From: an uncultured Bacteroidia bacterium
GTDB lineage: Bacteria; Bacteroidota; Bacteroidia; Bacteroidales; UBA932
DNA: 64,000 bases
Direction of reading: 5' to 3'
Assembly: GCA_902769525.1 (NCBI GenBank)
Contig: CACXPG010000008.1
Coordinates: 116,631-180,630, forward strand
Part shown: one piece after another, positions 17,662-26,066 of the stretch
Layout of the letters: each line of letters opens with the position of its first letter
How positions within the stretch are numbered: the stretch's first letter is position 1
Notes under the pieces: model-generated
Told to the model about the DNA's origin: nothing
The model's input: only the letters and a program-made list of their open reading frames with translations
The model's database searches: none
Position numbers and translations under genes: made by a program

Positions 17662-18987
17662 TTACAATTTGATGGCTTTTCCCTTGTAGAAATCCAGAAT
17701 CTTCAGCTGGAACAAATACTGGTACTTGGCCTGGTAATAGGCACTTACCGCCTTGAACAGGTTTGTCTTGGCGATATTGTAGTCTGTGGCGTTCATCATT
17801 CCCACATTGAACTTGTTCTCTGTATATGTGAAAGATTCCTGTATGCTTCGCATATTCTCCAGGGCCGCACGCTCTCTCTCCAGGGCATTCACCGCTTCGT
17901 TGTGCGCAGACTGTATTTCCTTGAACAGAGACTCCTTCTGCATTTCGAGCATAAGGGCGTTGTTCTGCCTTGCAAGACTGGCGTTTCTTGCCGCCATCCT
18001 GGCTGAAAGGCCGTTGAATACAGGTATGTTCAAGGAGAAGCCGATAGACGGATTCTTGTTGTGCTCAAACTGAGTGAAGAACGCACCGCTCTGTCCGTCA
18101 GTATAATAGGATCCGTATCCGGCCTGAACGGAAAGAGAAGGCATCATCCTTCCCAGTATTGCCTTATAGTCGTACTTGCTCTTTTCAAGATTGTACTCCG
18201 CGATTTTCACCTGAGGAAGATCCAGAGCCTGGCGGTAAATGCTCTCGATATCGTCTATCAGGTAGAGCTGTTCCTGGCTCTCGTCCGGAGCCACAACGTC
18301 AAACGTATTTTCTTCTTCCTCCGGGAGTTCCAGAAGCTGCATCAGAGTGAGCTTGTTGGTGCGGACATCACCCCGTGCCGCCACCAGCTGAGACTTCTCG
18401 TTGGCCAGCTGTGCCTTCACTTCCAGCAAAGTGCTGTAAGCCTGGCTTCCGGCATCCACCAGCTTGGCAGTCCTCTCCACCTGCTCCTCGGTGCTCTTGC
18501 AGCTCTCCTGAGCCGAGCGCTCGATTTCCCTGGAAAGTAAAAGCTGAAGATAAGCCCTTGTAATCTGGATGGTTATGTCGTTCTTTATCTTTTCCAGCTG
18601 CTTTTCCGCTATTTTGAGAGAAGTCATGCTGCTCTTGATGTTGTTAGTCTTGGAAAAGCCTCCGAAAATGACGGCGGAGGCACTGAGGTTTCCGCTGGTG
18701 GACATGTTCCTCTTGTTCTTGATGATTTCAAGAGTCTGGAGGTTGACGCTCCTTCCCCAGCTCATGCTGTGGCTAAGCCCGGCGTTGACGCTTGGCGCCA
18801 GGTCCCACTTGGACTGGACGGCGCTGTTGTGGGCCTGCTCCACGGCAATTTCTTCCATCTTTACCTGAAGATTGTTCTGTCTTGCGTATTCAATGCATCT
18901 CTGAAGGCTCCAGGCATTTGTCTGGGCCATCAGGCTGCCGGAAAGGCAGAAAGTCAGCAGGAGGATTGTCAGTGCAAATTTTTTCAT
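17662..18987 (-). CDS. TolC-family outer-membrane efflux protein
   Basis: 441 aa, signal peptide ending SLMAQ. Two repeats of the outer-membrane efflux domain: WSLQRCIEYARQNNLQVK at the start of the first, and the long helices (ITRAYLQLLLSREIERSA; EIQSAHNEAVNALERER) that build the periplasmic tunnel. It forms the exit duct for the adaptor downstream. A terminator and a -7 box sit just before its ATG, so it can be expressed apart from the peptide genes upstream. Confidence 0.93.
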   Translation of the reverse strand: MKKFALTILLLTFCLSGSLMAQTNAWSLQRCIEYARQNNLQVKMEEIAVEQAHNSAVQSKWDLAPSVNAGLSHSMSWGRSVNLQTLEIIKNKRNMSTSGNLSASAVIFGGFSKTNNIKSSMTSLKIAEKQLEKIKNDITIQITRAYLQLLLSREIERSAQESCKSTEEQVERTAKLVDAGSQAYSTLLEVKAQLANEKSQLVAARGDVRTNKLTLMQLLELPEEEENTFDVVAPDESQEQLYLIDDIESIYRQALDLPQVKIAEYNLEKSKYDYKAILGRMMPSLSVQAGYGSYYTDGQSGAFFTQFEHNKNPSIGFSLNIPVFNGLSARMAARNASLARQNNALMLEMQKESLFKEIQSAHNEAVNALERERAALENMRSIQESFTYTENKFNVGMMNATDYNIAKTNLFKAVSAYYQAKYQYLFQLKILDFYKGKAIKL

Positions 18988-18991
18988 CGTG

Positions 18992-18999
18992 CAAATATA
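18992..18999 (-). promoter_or_regulatory. -7 element immediately before tolC
   Basis: Minus-strand TATATTTG with only CACG between it and the tolC ATG. With the usual spacing, transcription would start at or beside the A of ATG, giving a leaderless mRNA. Confidence 0.55.
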
Positions 19000-19000
19000 A

Positions 19001-19038
19001 TTAAAAAGGGATGACCATAAGCTTTTCGGTCACCCCTT
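19001..19038 (-). terminator. Rho-independent terminator between the 62-aa peptide gene and tolC
   Basis: Arms 19028-19038 and 19006-19016 pair over 11 bp with one mismatch (minus-strand AAGGGGTGACC ... GGTCATCCCTT), followed by a T-run TTTTT on the minus strand. It should end most transcripts of the peptide operon before tolC. Confidence 0.72.
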
Positions 19039-19048
19039 CCTGAAAGCC

Positions 19049-19237
19049 TCACATCATACAAGGCGAATAAAGGCCTTTTTCCACCGTAGGCTTCTTTCCT
19101 TTTCTGATGTCCTTGATCATTTTTACAATCATTCCTATTCCATAGCCAAGCAGTTCCATAAATCTGGCGACATCCGAGTCCTTTCCTCCGATGACCCTCA
19201 TCTGCTCTTGTTCTGTCAATTCTGCAAAACCTTTCAT
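19049..19237 (-). CDS. Double-glycine leader peptide, bacteriocin-like precursor (62 aa)
   Basis: Leader of 18 residues, ELTEQEQMRVIGG at its end, fits the class II/C39 leader pattern (hydrophobic residues at spaced positions, acidic Glu, Gly-Gly before the cut). The predicted mature peptide is 44 aa, starts KDSDVARFMELLGYG, is cationic overall (KMIKDIRKGKK), has an amphipathic or membrane-active stretch LLGYGIGMIVKMI and a single Cys near the end. It lies 9 nt after the 69-aa peptide gene and downstream of the PCAT, its presumed processing exporter. I cannot match it to a named bacteriocin. Confidence 0.72.
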   Translation of the reverse strand: MKGFAELTEQEQMRVIGGKDSDVARFMELLGYGIGMIVKMIKDIRKGKKPTVEKGLYSPCMM

Positions 19238-19246
19238 GACTGCCTC

Positions 19247-19456
19247 CTATCTGATGATATTAAACAAAGGTTTTCCTTCAAGGGCTTTCTTGTAGCCTTT
19301 GTAGAAGTCTTCTCCATAACTGGAAATCAGGTCGATCAGTATTCCGAGAACCTTGGCGATCTTCCTGATGGTATCGGGGTTAATGCCTCCCCGTACCTGG
19401 CCCTCGCTTTCTTGAATACCGACAAATCCTCTCAGCATCAATCTCTTGTCTTCCAT
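19247..19456 (-). CDS. Double-glycine leader peptide, bacteriocin-like precursor (69 aa)
   Basis: From the ATG at 19456: a 24-residue leader ending GIQESEGQVRGG, then a predicted 45-aa product beginning INPDTIRKIAKVLGIL. A hydrophobic helix (KVLGILIDLISSYG) is followed by a Lys/Gly-rich tail, a layout shared with the 62-aa peptide next to it, so the two may be paralogues or a two-peptide pair. A longer reading to 19588 overlaps the PCAT 3' end in another frame and is not credible. No cysteine in the mature part, so no lanthionine or disulfide is expected. Confidence 0.7.
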   Translation of the reverse strand: MEDKRLMLRGFVGIQESEGQVRGGINPDTIRKIAKVLGILIDLISSYGEDFYKGYKKALEGKPLFNIIR

Positions 19457-19515
19457 TGTCTTGTCAGTTGTAAAATAACTCCGGCAAGTCTGGCGCGCCG
19501 GATTCCGCCTTATAA

Positions 19516-21660
19516 TCAACCGGTTAATTTTATCACGTTGTCGCTCAGCGATGCAATCTGGCTGTCGTGGGTAATTGCCACCACGCACTTCCCTTCCTGC
19601 CGGAGCCGCTCAAGAAGGCGGCAGAAGGAGTCTCTCCCGCCACTGTCCATATTGGAGGCTGCCTCGTCAAATATCATCACCGGGCAGTCTGCATACAGGG
19701 CCCTGGCTACCAGTATCATCTGCTTTTCTCCAGCCGAGAGGGCGACTCCCCCGGGACCTGCGTCTGAAAGCAGGCCCTTGTCCAGCCTTTCCAGCATCGG
19801 TCCCATCCCGGCCATTGCAGCGGCCCTGACGGCTTTCCTGAGGTCATTTTCTTCTATCTTGTCCTCCCGTCTTCCGGGAGTCATCGCGATATTGTCAAAG
19901 ATGGTGGCATTGAACAGGTGAGAGTTTTGAGGAACTGCAGATACTATGTTCCTCCAGCAAGTAGAATCGATTTGAGTGATATCAATGCCACCGTATGTTA
20001 TCTTGCCGCCCACAGGCGTGCAGTCCTTGAGAATCAGCGATGCAACCGTGCTTTTCCCGCTTCCGTTCGGGCCTTCTATGCAGGTGATGCTGGAGGCTTT
20101 AAGCTGCAGGGAAAGCCCCTGCAGCAGCCTCCGCCCTCCGGGATAGCGGAATTCCACGTCCCGGAATTCCAGAACGGCATCTTTGTCCGGGGAAACTGTT
20201 ACCGGATTGCCTTTCCCGCCGCCTTGGAGTGAAATGAAAGAAGATGTTATGTCGTAGATTCGGTCAGATGCCACCAGTGCCTCGTTCATCAGCGAGTCAA
20301 AGCCCACAAGAGAACTCATCGGCGAAATGAAAAACACGCTCAGAGTGTAGAAAGAAACCAGCTCTCCCAGGCTGAGGTTTCCGGAAATCACTCCGGCACC
20401 TCCCAAGATCAGGATGAAACTCATTATCACCTGCGACAGGCCGTTGCCCAGCCCGTTTATCGCGGCTGTTGTCTTCCCTGCCCTGAAACTTCTGAAAACC
20501 AGTTCTGAAAAGCTGCTGTTGAACTTCAAGTCTGAAGGGTTCACGCCAAAATGGCGGATGGCTGCCTGCCCTTCGATGCTGTCTATCACGTCGCTTTCGA
20601 AGGCCGAGGAAGCGGCCATCACCTTGCGGCTGAGCCTGCGGTTTATCCTGTCAGCCGCTCCAAGCAGAACCAGGTAAACAGGTATGCAGCAGGCAAGAAC
20701 CGCCGCCAGATGGCTGTAAAAAGTGAACATCAGTGCAGACACGGCTCCAAGTGTTACAATGCATACGCCAAGAGAGACCACGCCTTCGCAGACAAAGGCC
20801 CTTATTTTTCCGGTGTCCGAGAGTCTGGATTCCAGCTCTCCTTTTGGATAGTCTCTGAAAAACCTTTCGTCCATCCTGAGAATTCTTCTCATAAATCCTA
20901 TTATCAGCGACGAGTCTATGGCGATGCTTCCTTGCAGCAGGTAAAGGTCTCTCATATAGCCGATAAGAAGCGAGACAGGAATCAGCGCCGCCAGAATGCA
21001 GGCCACCGTGGCAAGCGCCGCAAGGCTTCCACCGGGCAGGATCTTGTCAATCAGCATCTGCAGCAGGAGCGAGTTGCAGATGCCTATTCCGGTCAGGGAA
21101 ATGGATCCCGCAAAAGCCAGAGCTATCTCTCTCTTGTGAAAGGCCAGAAGCCTGAGCAGCCTTGCCCTTCTGCTTTCTGCCTTGCCGTTGGAAGAGGCTC
21201 CCTCGCCGGCACACACCATTACTATGTAGCCGCTCCAGCTTTTGGCAAAGTCATCAATATTCACCAGTCTGATTCTGTCTTTTGCAGGGTCCATAACCTG
21301 CAGCCGTTTCTTCCCCGTGCGGAATATCACCACATAATGCAGCAGTCCTTCTCTGGACACCGTGTGGGCTATTACCGGAGCCTGGACAGACGAGAGCATC
21401 CTTAGTCTAGTTGCCTTGGCTGCAGTGTCTTTGAGGTCTATCCCTTCCGCCTTCAGGGCATTGGCGCAAAGACCCGTGGCGGCCGCCCCGTCTGTCAGCC
21501 CCCTGAGACTGATGCCGTCTCTGCTGCACCCGCACTCCCTTCTGAAGCGGCTCAGCGGAAGCCTTATGCCCCACCAGGCCGCCACGCTGGCCAGGCAAGC
21601 CGCGCCGCAGTCGTAAGAATCTGTCTGCCTTATATGTATCTTTTTCCTCATCAGTTTCAA
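19516..21660 (-). CDS. Peptidase-containing ABC transporter (C39 peptidase, bacteriocin exporter type)
   Basis: 714 aa, cuts double-glycine leaders and exports the peptide. Residues 1-135 are the C39 peptidase: Gln12, Cys18 in SYDCGAACLAS, His108 in LLHYVVIF and Asp124 in VMDPAKD form the active site. A six-helix membrane domain follows (about 165-445), then the ATPase with Walker A GPNGSGKST near 529, Q-loop PQNSHLF, signature LSAGEKQ near 640, Walker B VMIFDEAAS and switch His in ITHDSQ. All catalytic residues are present, so it should be active. It is flanked by three short peptide genes on the same strand, one upstream and two downstream. Confidence 0.94.
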   Translation of the reverse strand: MKLMRKKIHIRQTDSYDCGAACLASVAAWWGIRLPLSRFRRECGCSRDGISLRGLTDGAAATGLCANALKAEGIDLKDTAAKATRLRMLSSVQAPVIAHTVSREGLLHYVVIFRTGKKRLQVMDPAKDRIRLVNIDDFAKSWSGYIVMVCAGEGASSNGKAESRRARLLRLLAFHKREIALAFAGSISLTGIGICNSLLLQMLIDKILPGGSLAALATVACILAALIPVSLLIGYMRDLYLLQGSIAIDSSLIIGFMRRILRMDERFFRDYPKGELESRLSDTGKIRAFVCEGVVSLGVCIVTLGAVSALMFTFYSHLAAVLACCIPVYLVLLGAADRINRRLSRKVMAASSAFESDVIDSIEGQAAIRHFGVNPSDLKFNSSFSELVFRSFRAGKTTAAINGLGNGLSQVIMSFILILGGAGVISGNLSLGELVSFYTLSVFFISPMSSLVGFDSLMNEALVASDRIYDITSSFISLQGGGKGNPVTVSPDKDAVLEFRDVEFRYPGGRRLLQGLSLQLKASSITCIEGPNGSGKSTVASLILKDCTPVGGKITYGGIDITQIDSTCWRNIVSAVPQNSHLFNATIFDNIAMTPGRREDKIEENDLRKAVRAAAMAGMGPMLERLDKGLLSDAGPGGVALSAGEKQMILVARALYADCPVMIFDEAASNMDSGGRDSFCRLLERLRQEGKCVVAITHDSQIASLSDNVIKLTG

Positions 21661-21665
21661 AAGAA

Positions 21666-21715
21666 GGGTGCCGGAAAAAGCCCGTTTGTCCGAATGTGAA
21701 GAAAGTCCGGCACCC
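21666..21715 (-). terminator. Stem-loop/attenuator between the 50-aa peptide and the PCAT gene
   Basis: A perfect 10-bp inverted repeat, GGGTGCCGGA at 21666-21675 and TCCGGCACCC at 21706-21715, with a 30-nt loop. On the minus strand the second arm is followed by TTCTTTT. It could lower transporter expression relative to the peptide or stabilise the upstream mRNA. Confidence 0.6.
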
Positions 21716-21723
21716 GGAGATAA

Positions 21724-21876
21724 TTATGATAACAACACACTCAAAGTGCCAATGCAAAGTCCTGTGCCAACTATTATCGCGATTATATAAAGAGCCGATC
21801 CGCCTCTGCTGATTCTCAGCGATGCCCACTCGGGGCTTCGGGACAGGTTTTCCCAACAGTTTTCTTTCCCTTCCAT
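21724..21876 (-). CDS. Small double-glycine-like peptide ahead of the PCAT gene (50 aa)
   Basis: Found by reading the gap upstream of the transporter. The ATG at 21876 opens a 50-codon frame ending at TAA 21724-21726. The N-terminal 26 residues are polar and end in SLRISRGG, then comes a 24-residue very hydrophobic segment (ALYIIAIIVGTGLCIGTLSV). It may be a hydrophobic GG-type peptide processed by the PCAT, or a one-span membrane peptide (immunity or signal) whose GG is accidental. A promoter-like sequence lies 23 nt upstream and an attenuator-like stem-loop follows the stop, which supports expression as the first gene. Confidence 0.55.
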   Translation of the reverse strand: MEGKENCWENLSRSPEWASLRISRGGSALYIIAIIVGTGLCIGTLSVLLS

Positions 21877-21898
21877 CTGCTTCTGTTTTTAGACACTG

Positions 21899-21931
21899 CA
21901 AAGATGGGGGTGCCCGGGAGGGTTCTCCAAA
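21899..21931 (-). promoter_or_regulatory. Promoter of the peptide/PCAT operon
   Basis: Minus strand TTTG (21928-21931), 21-nt spacer, CATCTTTG (21899-21906): one mismatch to the -7 consensus. It is 22 nt ahead of the 50-aa ORF. Confidence 0.55.
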
Positions 21932-21973
21932 CCATCCGGTAAAATTGACGCGTTACAATCGTGGAATCGTACG

Positions 21974-22008
21974 AAAATGGGGACTTTTTTTCGAAAAGCC
22001 CCCATTTT
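21974..22008 (-). terminator. Terminator after cvpA
   Basis: 15-bp stem with one mismatch (21974-21988 with 21994-22008, loop TTTCG), GC-rich centre and T-rich 3' side on the minus strand. It isolates cvpA from the peptide operon. Confidence 0.72.
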
Positions 22009-22028
22009 GAAGAGAAATCAGTCTGATG

Positions 22029-22532
22029 TCAGACCATCTTTGCAAACATCTGCTTGATGAATGGCAGGATATGTTCTGCCGCGGAGTTCAGATAAGCGTA
22101 TGCCTTGCTGGAGCCAAGAACCTCCGGAGACTCTACGTTTGCGGCTTCCAGCCCGTTCTTTACCAGGGCGGCAACGGCTACAAGTATAAGCGCTACTTTC
22201 AGGACGCAGAACACTGCTCCGAGGAACTTGTTCAGTCCGCCCAGAATAGTCAGGTTCATCACTTTTTCCATCAGTTTGCCTAAAAGATGGCAGATGATGA
22301 TAATCAGAACCACCAGCAAGATAAAGCAGCCCATCTTTATCGCTGAGGCGGAATCCTCCGCCCCGAAAAGACTAATAGCCCAGGCGGAAACGGAAGGGGT
22401 GAGCTTGGACGCTCCCCAAATGCCTATGACCACTCCAATTATGGAGATAAGCTGTGCCAGGAATCCTTTGAAAATGCCCCAGATGGCAGCCGCTATCAGA
22501 AGCGCAATCACAACTACATCAATCCAATTCAT
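22029..22532 (-). CDS. CvpA-family membrane protein
   Basis: 167 aa with four predicted membrane spans (about 4-22, 28-47, 67-86, 105-124). The opening MNWIDVVVIALLIAAAIWG, then KGFLAQLISIIGVVIGIWGA, is typical of CvpA/colicin V production proteins. In enterobacteria the protein supports envelope homeostasis and purF-linked colicin V production; here it is close to, but separately transcribed from, a bacteriocin-type exporter. That closeness may be chance, since CvpA is widespread. Divergent from ileS. Confidence 0.9.
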   Translation of the reverse strand: MNWIDVVVIALLIAAAIWGIFKGFLAQLISIIGVVIGIWGASKLTPSVSAWAISLFGAEDSASAIKMGCFILLVVLIIIICHLLGKLMEKVMNLTILGGLNKFLGAVFCVLKVALILVAVAALVKNGLEAANVESPEVLGSSKAYAYLNSAAEHILPFIKQMFAKMV

Positions 22533-22553
22533 CGCATTAAAGTTTAAACATTA

Positions 22554-22561
22554 CAAAGATA
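22554..22561 (-). promoter_or_regulatory. Probable -7 element of cvpA
   Basis: Minus-strand TATCTTTG, 21 nt before the cvpA ATG; an exact consensus match. Confidence 0.5.
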
Positions 22562-22614
22562 TGCGAAAAAAAACTAAATTTGTCACTTCAAAATAAAGAG
22601 AAGCATATTTGAAT

Positions 22615-25600
22615 ATGGGTTTTGCAGAGTACAAGAAATTCGATCCGGTAGAACTTGGCAAACAGGTTCTTGAAAAGTGGAAGCAGGATAAATGCTTTGA
22701 GAATGTAATGAAGGCAAGGCAGGGGGCTCCAGAGTTTGTTTTCTTCGAGGGTCCGCCTTCCGCCAACGGAAAGCCTGGCATTCATCACGTTATGGCACGA
22801 AGCATCAAGGACGCTTACTGCCGCTACAAGACTCAGAGAGGTTTTCTGGTAAACCGCAAGGCCGGCTGGGACACCCACGGCCTGCCTGTCGAGCTGGGAG
22901 TGGAGAAGATGCTCGGCATTACCAAGGAGGACATCGGCAAGAAGATATCTGTAGACGAGTACAATATGGCTTGCCGCAAGGAGGTCATGAAATACACCGC
23001 GGAGTGGGTGGCCCTGACCGAGCAGATCGGTTACTGGGTGGATATGGACAACCCTTACATCACCTACGACAACCGCTACATAGAAACTCTGTGGTATCTG
23101 CTCAAAGACCTGTACAACAAGGGTCTGCTCTATAAGGGCTATACTATCCAGCCTTATTCTCCGGCTGCCGGAACCGGCCTCAGCTCACACGAGCTGAACC
23201 AGCCTGGCTGTTATCGCGACGTGAAAGACACCACCGCTACCGTGCAGTTCAAGGTGAGGAAAGACGAAAAGAGCGCTTTCCTTTTCAAGGGAGTGAACAT
23301 CAGCGGAGAAGAGTCAGCAGAAAGCGAACTCTCTGAAGGAGAACTCTTCTTCATCGCCTGGACAACCACCCCTTGGACACTGCCTTCAAACGTGGCGCTT
23401 TGCGTAGGGCCTAACATCGAGTACGTGAGAGTTGCTTCTTCCAACCCATATTCCGGAAAACCTGCAATCTACATAGTTGCAAAAGACCTTGTGGAGGTCA
23501 ACTTCAAGAAGGTTGAGCACAAGATCCTCAACAGCTTCAAGGGCAAGGATCTGGAAGGCGTAAGGTATGAGCAGCTTCTTCCTTGGATTCTTCCGGAAGA
23601 GAACACGATGAGAGTTATCTGCGGAGATTTCGTCTCCACAGAAGAAGGTACCGGAATCGTTCACATCGCTCCAACCTTCGGCGCGGATGACGACCGTGTC
23701 GGAAAGCAGAACAACATCGCTCCTTTCACCCTCAAGGACAAGGAAGGCGTATGGCGCCCTATGGTTGACCGTACCGGAAAGTTCTTCAAGACAGAAGACC
23801 TGGACGAGGAATTCGTCAAGACACGTGTAAAGGACGGGTACCTGAAATATGCCGGAAGATATGTCAAGAACGCCTACGATTCTTCTCTTGCTCCTGACGC
23901 AGAGACTCTTGACGTTGATATCTGCGTCCAGATGAAGATGGAGGGCAAGGCTTTCAAGATAGAAAAGCACGTTCACTCCTATCCTCATTGCTGGAGAACC
24001 GACAAGCCTGTCCTTTACTATCCACTGGACAGCTGGTTCATCAAGGCCACTGCAGTAAGGGACGAGATGATAGAGCTTAACAAGAAGATTAACTGGAAGC
24101 CGGAAAGCACAGGAACAGGACGCTTCGGAAAATGGCTGGAGAACCTTCAGGACTGGAACCTTTCCAGAAGCCGCTACTGGGGCACTCCGCTTCCAATCTG
24201 GAGAACCGAAGACAAGAAGGAGGAAAAGTGCATCGGTTCTGTTTCTGAGCTTTATTCGGAGATCGACAAGTCTGTGACCGCCGGCGTTATGAAGACCAAC
24301 CCTCTGAAAGACAAGGGATTTGTTCCTGGAGACTTCAGCGATGCCAACTATAACAAGATAGACGTCCACAAGCCATACATAGACGAAGTGGTTCTTGTCA
24401 GCGACAGCGGAAAGCCTATGTACCGCGAATCAGACCTTATCGACGTGTGGTTTGATTCCGGAGCCATGCCTTACGCCCAGGAGACTCTGGCGGCTCTCGG
24501 CACACCGAGGTTCGGCCAGACAGCTGACTTCATCGCCGAGGGAGTTGACCAGACAAGAGGATGGTTCTACACCCTGCACGCTATCCATACTATTGTTTCC
24601 CATACGCCTGCCTTCAAGACCGTGGTTTCCAACGGTCTGGTGCTGGACAAGAAGGGAGAGAAGATGAGCAAGAGGCTCGGCAACGCCGTTGACCCGTTCG
24701 ACCAGCTGGAAAAGTACGGCGCAGACGCTCTCAGATGGTATATGCTGACCAACGCCCAGCCTTGGGACAACCTCAAGTTCGACGAGGCCGGAGTGGATGA
24801 GGTAAGGCGCAAGTTCTTCGGGACTCTGTACAACACATATTCTTTCTTCGCCCTCTACGGAAACGTTGACGGTTTCACCGGAAAGGAGGCAGAAGTTCCT
24901 GTATCGCAGAGGCCTGAGATAGACCGCTGGATCATTTCCTACCTGAACTCCCTGATAAAGGACGTAAAGGCCTGCTATGAAGACTACGACGTTACCACGG
25001 CCGGAAGAAAAATCCAGGAGTTTGTCTGCGACCACCTGAGCAACTGGTATGTAAGGCTCAACCGAAAGAGATTCTGGGGCGGAACGATGAACCAGGACAA
25101 GCTGGCCGCTTACCAGACACTCTACAGCTGCCTTGAGACAGTTGCTGTGCTGGCGGCTCCAATCGCTCCGTTCTATATGGAACGCATGTTCCTTGACCTG
25201 AATGCCGTATCCGGCCGACACAGCGAGGCTTCTGTTCACGTGACTCTGATGCCTGAGGAAGACGAGAGCCTGATAGACAAGGATCTGGAAGAGAGAATGG
25301 CTCTTGCCCAGAAGAGCACGTCTATGGTTCTGGCTCTTAGGCGCAAGGTGAACATCAAGGTTCGCCAGCCGCTTGCAAAGCTGATGATTCCTGTAATCGA
25401 CTCCAGGGTCCAGGAACAGCTCCAGAAGGTCCAGAACATCATTCTCAGCGAAGTAAACGTAAAGGAGATAGAATATATCACCGATACTGAGGGCCTGATT
25501 ACAAAGAAGATAAAGCCTATGTTCAAAACATTGGGCAAAAAATATGGCAAGCAGATGAAGGAGATTTCATCCGCATTTGCTAACTTTACACAGAAAGATA

Positions 25601-26043
25601 TCTCGGCTATCGAGAGAAGTGAAGAATATACCCTTAATCTCCCTGGCGGAGACGTGGTTCTTCAGAAGGGAGACTACGAGATATCTTCAGAAGACATGCC
25701 GGGATGGCTCGTGGCTTCGGAAGGTGCTCTTACCCTGGCTCTTGACATCCAGATTTCCGATGACCTGAGAAGGGAAGGAACTGCCAGGGAACTGGTCAAC
25801 CGTATCCAGAACATCAGGAAGGATTCCGGATTCGAGGTTACAGACAGAGTGTCGGTGACAATAGAGGCCAAGGAGGATGTCACCCGCGCCCTTGAAGGCG
25901 AAAACAGCTTCTCGGGCTATGTATGCGCCCAGACTCTGGCCAACAGGCTGACCCTGGCCGCTGCAGATTCTCCAGAGCTTTCTGGTGCCCAGGAAGTTGA
26001 GTGGGAAGACGGCAAAACGCTGAAAATAAAAGTTGAGAGATAA
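22615..26043 (+). CDS. ileS: Isoleucyl-tRNA synthetase
   Basis: 1142 aa class I synthetase. The HIGH-equivalent is PSANGKPGIHHVMA (about residues 48-61), the editing domain lies in the 200-430 region, KMSKR is at 683-687, followed by the anticodon-binding helical domain and a C-terminal extension (to VEWEDGKTLKIKVER) that makes it the long form found in Bacteroidota and eukaryote-like enzymes. Start taken at ATG 22615; an in-frame TTG lies two codons earlier. First gene of a run with the H1-like gene and lspA. Confidence 0.97.
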   Translation: MGFAEYKKFDPVELGKQVLEKWKQDKCFENVMKARQGAPEFVFFEGPPSANGKPGIHHVMARSIKDAYCRYKTQRGFLVNRKAGWDTHGLPVELGVEKMLGITKEDIGKKISVDEYNMACRKEVMKYTAEWVALTEQIGYWVDMDNPYITYDNRYIETLWYLLKDLYNKGLLYKGYTIQPYSPAAGTGLSSHELNQPGCYRDVKDTTATVQFKVRKDEKSAFLFKGVNISGEESAESELSEGELFFIAWTTTPWTLPSNVALCVGPNIEYVRVASSNPYSGKPAIYIVAKDLVEVNFKKVEHKILNSFKGKDLEGVRYEQLLPWILPEENTMRVICGDFVSTEEGTGIVHIAPTFGADDDRVGKQNNIAPFTLKDKEGVWRPMVDRTGKFFKTEDLDEEFVKTRVKDGYLKYAGRYVKNAYDSSLAPDAETLDVDICVQMKMEGKAFKIEKHVHSYPHCWRTDKPVLYYPLDSWFIKATAVRDEMIELNKKINWKPESTGTGRFGKWLENLQDWNLSRSRYWGTPLPIWRTEDKKEEKCIGSVSELYSEIDKSVTAGVMKTNPLKDKGFVPGDFSDANYNKIDVHKPYIDEVVLVSDSGKPMYRESDLIDVWFDSGAMPYAQETLAALGTPRFGQTADFIAEGVDQTRGWFYTLHAIHTIVSHTPAFKTVVSNGLVLDKKGEKMSKRLGNAVDPFDQLEKYGADALRWYMLTNAQPWDNLKFDEAGVDEVRRKFFGTLYNTYSFFALYGNVDGFTGKEAEVPVSQRPEIDRWIISYLNSLIKDVKACYEDYDVTTAGRKIQEFVCDHLSNWYVRLNRKRFWGGTMNQDKLAAYQTLYSCLETVAVLAAPIAPFYMERMFLDLNAVSGRHSEASVHVTLMPEEDESLIDKDLEERMALAQKSTSMVLALRRKVNIKVRQPLAKLMIPVIDSRVQEQLQKVQNIILSEVNVKEIEYITDTEGLITKKIKPMFKTLGKKYGKQMKEISSAFANFTQKDISAIERSEEYTLNLPGGDVVLQKGDYEISSEDMPGWLVASEGALTLALDIQISDDLRREGTARELVNRIQNIRKDSGFEVTDRVSVTIEAKEDVTRALEGENSFSGYVCAQTLANRLTLAAADSPELSGAQEVEWEDGKTLKIKVER

Positions 26044-26066
26044 TAACAAGTTAAAAGTTCCTAGTT

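Noticed and set aside
19457..19588. Longer start for the 69-aa peptide gene
   Set aside because: The extension overlaps the 3' end of the PCAT gene out of frame and has no leader-like sequence; ATG 19456 gives a proper leader.
23386..24369. Long reverse frame inside ileS
   Set aside because: Antisense shadow of a strongly conserved synthetase; no family resemblance.
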